IMG/VR virus record: IMGVR_UViG_3300009496_000089
Span: 1-22,729 of that record
Length of the DNA stretch: 22,729 nt
Source: a virus
Reading direction: 5' to 3' (one strand)
Part shown: piece by piece, positions 20,183 to 22,729 of the stretch
Layout of the letters: each line of letters opens with the position of its first letter
How positions within the stretch are numbered: the stretch's first letter is position 1
The notes under the pieces: generated by a model
Told to the model about the DNA's origin: nothing
Databases searched by the model: none
What the model saw: the letters and a program-made list of their open reading frames with translations, nothing else
Translations under genes and position numbers: made by a program

Positions 20183-20387
20183 AACTAGACTCTTTCAAAA
20201 TAATATTTACAATTTCATTTGCACGTTCATATTTAGTTCGCAGACGATTAGATCCTTTACCGTTCTCTTTGAACCATACTAGACTATCTATACTACTATT
20301 CTTATACTCATCTGGAATCCTATATCGGCGGATAATTTCTTCATATTCTGTACGCAAGTTAAGCAGACTCGCCAGTGATATATTCAT
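20139..20387 (-). CDS. Conserved-looking small protein, 82 aa
   Basis: ATG 20387 is chosen (GGAAAG upstream); the longer frame to 20531 lies inside the HAD gene. The protein is helical and charged: MNISLASLLNLRTEYEEIIR, DSLVWFKENGKGSNRLRTKY and ANEIVNIILKESSYEKSN. It overlaps the HAD gene by 29 nt and the glycosyltransferase by 44 nt. I have a weak sense of having seen LNLRTEYE/WFKENGKG in marine phages. The function is unknown. Confidence 0.65.
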   Translation of the reverse strand: MNISLASLLNLRTEYEEIIRRYRIPDEYKNSSIDSLVWFKENGKGSNRLRTKYERANEIVNIILKESSYEKSNLSSLCRKTL

Positions 20388-20961
20388 AAATATCTTTCCA
20401 TTTTGCAAACGTTGGGTATGTAGTATTATGCATATTGTGTGCATGTTCAACAATAATAGACTCAAGACCAAGATCGTTACCGAGCTCAGCATTTTCAAGT
20501 TTATCTTCAATCCACATAAGTCCAGTATCACGATATGGTTCTAACACATCGTCTTTATCAGCACCGGTGTCTTCAAAGATAAATTTAGTAAAGGCAGTAT
20601 CGCCAAAAAGCTTTTTAGTATTTTGAATACGAAGCTTTTGAGCATGCTCGTCTTTTGAGAGAGATGTAATCATATGAAAAGTATAACCATGTTTACGGTG
20701 TAGAAGATCTACATAATACATAGCATCACGAAGAGGTGGTAAGAAACCCATAGCAGCGGATTCGTTGAATTGTCGAACTAACCGACTTTTAAGTTCTGGA
20801 TCGAGATTATATCGATCTCCCATATCATAATGTTCTTGACCATCTTCAACGATTTTATATCCTTGAGATTGCATCCACACATTCATGGCATATTCCCAAT
20901 TCATGAGAACACCATCGCAGTCAGTTAAGATTACTTTATTTAGATTATTTAGATTATTCAT
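20359..20961 (-). CDS. HAD-superfamily phosphatase/nucleotidase-like, 200 aa
   Basis: ILTDCDGVLMNWEYAM has the DxD nucleophile motif (D14, D16); HMITSLSKDEHAQ gives the Ser/Thr motif II and MWIEDKLENAELG the acidic motif IV. The cap region between is helical. The layout resembles 5'(3')-deoxyribonucleotidase-like HADs found in phages, so a nucleotide or sugar phosphate is the likely substrate. It is the first gene after the 21003-21031 promoter and heads the glycan operon, which could favour a sugar phosphate. Confidence 0.82.
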   Translation of the reverse strand: MNNLNNLNKVILTDCDGVLMNWEYAMNVWMQSQGYKIVEDGQEHYDMGDRYNLDPELKSRLVRQFNESAAMGFLPPLRDAMYYVDLLHRKHGYTFHMITSLSKDEHAQKLRIQNTKKLFGDTAFTKFIFEDTGADKDDVLEPYRDTGLMWIEDKLENAELGNDLGLESIIVEHAHNMHNTTYPTFAKWKDIYEYITGESA

Positions 20962-21002
20962 TTTTTTCCTTTCATAACAAATATCATCCTTATCATGATA
21001 CA

Positions 21003-21031
21003 GTTATACCATACTTTTAAGGAGATGTACA
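21003..21031 (-). promoter_or_regulatory. Early-type promoter (TGTACA-17-TATAAC)
   Basis: TGTACA at 21031-21026, 17 bp, TATAAC at 21008-21003, with AATTAACTG upstream and an A/T-rich stretch (TTTTTTCCAAAAACCGC, minus strand) like the two 56-bp modules. It drives the HAD gene and the whole glycan operon. Confidence 0.8.
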
Positions 21032-21061
21032 CAGTTAATTGCGGTTTTTGGAAAAAATAAT

Positions 21062-21742
21062 TTAAGACAGTACCATTTGCTTTTGCCTTGTATAGAATAA
21101 ATCTATGGTTTCGTGCAATCGTTCAATCCAATTGTCACGATGCTCTTTATATGTAAGAGCTCGACCATTATCAACATCCATGAGAATCACTAGATTAGGC
21201 ATTGCCATACCAGTACGTTCTTCCCACATAATTGAATAGGCGCATGCTTGAATAAAGTAATGGTCAAGCATCTTTTTCTTCTTAGGAAAGCGAGAAGTCT
21301 TAAAATCAACGATGCTATTTACACCATCAAACTTACAAGCACAGTCACACGTACCGGCTAGTTTAAGATGATCGCTATAGAGCGGAACTTCTTGATCATA
21401 GATTACATTCATCCGCTTTTCAAGAATAGGTTTCATGTTAGTTAGACTTTGCATGACGTGTGGCATCACACCTTCAGCATAATCTGGATCGTTTTGTAGA
21501 TATTTCTCTACAAGATTGTGTACCGCAGTACCACGAGTAGCAGCTTTACTACCGATCTTGTTAGCTTCTTCTTCACCAACACGAGCGCGCCATGCAGCGA
21601 TCTTGTCTTCGTTTAGAATAGAGGTTACAGTTGTAACGCTAGGATATGCCACGCCGTTAGGAGTGACATATCTGCGCTGCTTGCCATCTTCTCGTGTGAG
21701 AGTTTCATAGCCTAAGTCAATTTTTTCATGTATATAATTCAT
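21062..21742 (-). CDS. PD-(D/E)XK exonuclease (Cas4/MGME1-like), 226 aa
   Basis: RGTAVHNLVEKYL contains the conserved His (H75); LAGTCDCACKFDG places the first Asp (D133); IVDFKTSR gives D146 and K148; QACAYSIMW is the QxxxY motif (Q165, Y169). The N-terminus YPSVTTVTSILN fits the family. These nucleases degrade or trim single-stranded DNA ends. No four-Cys Fe-S cluster arrangement is evident, unlike typical Cas4, so MGME1-like is the closer description. It probably acts in phage recombination or host DNA breakdown. The gene has its own promoter (21749-21777), which leaves almost no leader. Confidence 0.85.
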   Translation of the reverse strand: MNYIHEKIDLGYETLTREDGKQRRYVTPNGVAYPSVTTVTSILNEDKIAAWRARVGEEEANKIGSKAATRGTAVHNLVEKYLQNDPDYAEGVMPHVMQSLTNMKPILEKRMNVIYDQEVPLYSDHLKLAGTCDCACKFDGVNSIVDFKTSRFPKKKKMLDHYFIQACAYSIMWEERTGMAMPNLVILMDVDNGRALTYKEHRDNWIERLHETIDLFYTRQKQMVLS

Positions 21743-21748
21743 AATAAC

Positions 21749-21777
21749 ATTCTAACACATATAACTGGGTTTGTACA
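21749..21777 (-). promoter_or_regulatory. Early-type promoter (TGTACA-17-TAGAAT)
   Basis: TGTACA at 21777-21772, 17 bp, TAGAAT at 21754-21749, with AATTAACTG upstream. It starts just before the nuclease ATG at 21742, as at 14900. Confidence 0.8.
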
Positions 21778-21785
21778 CAGTTAAT

Positions 21786-22253
21786 TTACATTAATTCAAA
21801 ATGAGGTCCATCAATAAACGGCCGCCGGCCTTGCGATCGACGTAGATCAATATAGTTATTCATAGCATCTTCGGCTGTTCCTTCGTACGTACGAATGTCA
21901 CCCTCAGACCATGCTGCTCCCCATTTAATTGCCACACCGACTTCAATCGCTGCTTCTTTAAATGCATCACAAATATCATCATAGACATTTAGTTCCCATA
22001 CAACATCAGATCCATCATATGCTACAACATCGACAGCATGTGAATAACCAGTATCTTGTACAAGATGTTTTGATTTCATTGTTTGAGATCTGCCGGCAGC
22101 AACCAGCTTCTCTTGTTCTTCTATAGTACGTACACCGTATGTAACACCGAAATCGACTTTAGTTAATTCAATTGCACGTTCGACTACGGCTACCATATCA
22201 GGATGAACTCCTTCGAGTTTACCTTTTGATCGGTTTGATAGATTAAATGCCAT
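21786..22253 (-). CDS. Endolysin, M15 peptidase family, 155 aa
   Basis: VTYGVRTIEEQEKLVAAGRS is the conserved N-terminal Arg region; SKHLVQDTGYSHAVDVVAYD carries zinc ligands (H63, with H72 possible, and D75), and GPHFEL ends with the third ligand H151. This is the VanY/L-alanyl-D-glutamate endopeptidase layout that cuts peptidoglycan stem peptides. No signal peptide is present, so release needs a holin. ATG 22253 follows GGAGG. It lies between phoH and the nuclease gene. Confidence 0.88.
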   Translation of the reverse strand: MAFNLSNRSKGKLEGVHPDMVAVVERAIELTKVDFGVTYGVRTIEEQEKLVAAGRSQTMKSKHLVQDTGYSHAVDVVAYDGSDVVWELNVYDDICDAFKEAAIEVGVAIKWGAAWSEGDIRTYEGTAEDAMNNYIDLRRSQGRRPFIDGPHFELM

Positions 22254-22262
22254 ATAATCCTC

Positions 22263-22729
22263 CTATAGGTTGAGCATTTCTTTTGTCATAATATAGTCTC
22301 TTACAAAATCAGATCGCACAATATCCTGCCATCCAAAATTAATTATATCAAAGTTTTTTAGTTGTTCTACGATTGTTAGAAATTTATATATTCCTGTTTT
22401 ATCATCTTCATATTTAAAATCAGTTTGTAGATGATCACCACTAAATATAATACGCGAATCTCTACCGACACGTGTTATAACAGAGTCTAGCTCATGGAAG
22501 TTTAGATTCTGCATCTCGTCTACTAATATCACAGCATTATCTACAGTTACACCTCTGATAAAGGAAGTAGATTCAAATTGAATTTTACCTGAAGATATCG
22601 CTTTACTCCAAGATCCCTTATCACCAAATAAATCGCAGGCAATAGCTTTATATGGAGCAATGTATGCTTCTTCTTTTTCTGCCTTAGTGCCAGGCAAGTA
22701 TCCCATATCTCTCGTTGGAACCATAGATC
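22263..22729 (-). CDS. phoH: PhoH-like ATPase, C-terminal part (partial)
   Basis: The frame runs off the window end, so the N-terminal Walker A part is missing. Visible are VPTRDMGYLPGTKAEKEEAY, then FIRGVTVDNAVILVDEMQNL (Walker B VDE) and RIIFSGDHLQTDF, the hallmarks of the phosphate-starvation-inducible PhoH ATPase/helicase-like domain. phoH is common in marine phages; its function in infection is not settled. The stop is 9 nt before the endolysin start. Confidence 0.92.
   Translation of the reverse strand, partial: SMVPTRDMGYLPGTKAEKEEAYIAPYKAIACDLFGDKGSWSKAISSGKIQFESTSFIRGVTVDNAVILVDEMQNLNFHELDSVITRVGRDSRIIFSGDHLQTDFKYEDDKTGIYKFLTIVEQLKNFDIINFGWQDIVRSDFVRDYIMTKEMLNL

Noticed and set aside
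20388-20531. N-terminal extension of the 82-aa ORF
   Set aside because: The extension is an antisense-quality shadow of the HAD gene's C-terminus; ATG 20387 with GGAAAG is the better start.

Overview
The window looks like part of the genome of a lytic, tailed T4-superfamily (myovirus-type) phage, probably marine. The support comes from recognisable core genes: the single-stranded DNA-binding protein gp32, a gp33-type late-transcription coactivator beside it, a PhoH-like ATPase, an M15 endolysin, a Cas4/MGME1-like PD-(D/E)XK nuclease, a tail tape-measure-like protein, an A-type Fe-S carrier, and T4-type late promoter boxes (TATAAATA). The DNA is AT-rich, genes are packed with 1-50 nt overlaps, and there is one phage tRNA, Arg(UCU). 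The host cannot be read from the window; nothing photosynthetic is present.

Layout. Positions 1-2170 (+) are the end of a late tail-morphogenesis block: the tail of a small chaperone-like gene, apparently reached by a -1 frameshift, then a 652-aa tape-measure-like protein with 23-residue repeats. A cluster of hairpin terminators (2175-2300) separates it from the leftward genes. Positions 2300-6636 (-) hold gp32, gp33 and about ten small early/middle genes. Positions 6739-9443 (-) form a probable late surface-chemistry cassette: SGNH hydrolase, radical SAM enzyme, a separate SPASM-like ORF and a sulfotransferase. Positions 9510-11574 (+) form a divergent late cassette of small membrane proteins, an EF-hand membrane protein and the Fe-S carrier; both cassettes can start from one palindromic late promoter at 9469-9480. 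Positions 11566-14158 (-) hold small genes, several exported, plus the tRNA. Positions 14255-14893 hold a SprT-like metalloprotein gene and a small gene. Positions 14938-20961 (-) are one continuous polycistron of a HAD phosphatase, a small protein, four glycosyltransferases of two types, a sulfotransferase, two methyltransferase-fold proteins and a DUF115-like protein, with every junction overlapping. Positions 21062-22729 (-) hold the nuclease, the endolysin and the end of phoH.

Regulation. Eight leftward transcription units begin with the same promoter architecture: TGTACA, exactly 17 bp, then a TAtaaT-like -10 box, usually extended upstream as AATTAACTG. Two copies share a 56-bp module at 49 of 56 positions. 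Two or three late boxes overlap stop codons or stack on the early promoters.

Most notable for follow-up are the overlapping glycan/sulfation operon, the promoter family, the probable -1 frameshift at the window's left edge, the split radical SAM/SPASM pair, and a Shine-Dalgarno sequence embedded in the 3' end of the tRNA. All functions are read from sequence motifs without database searches.
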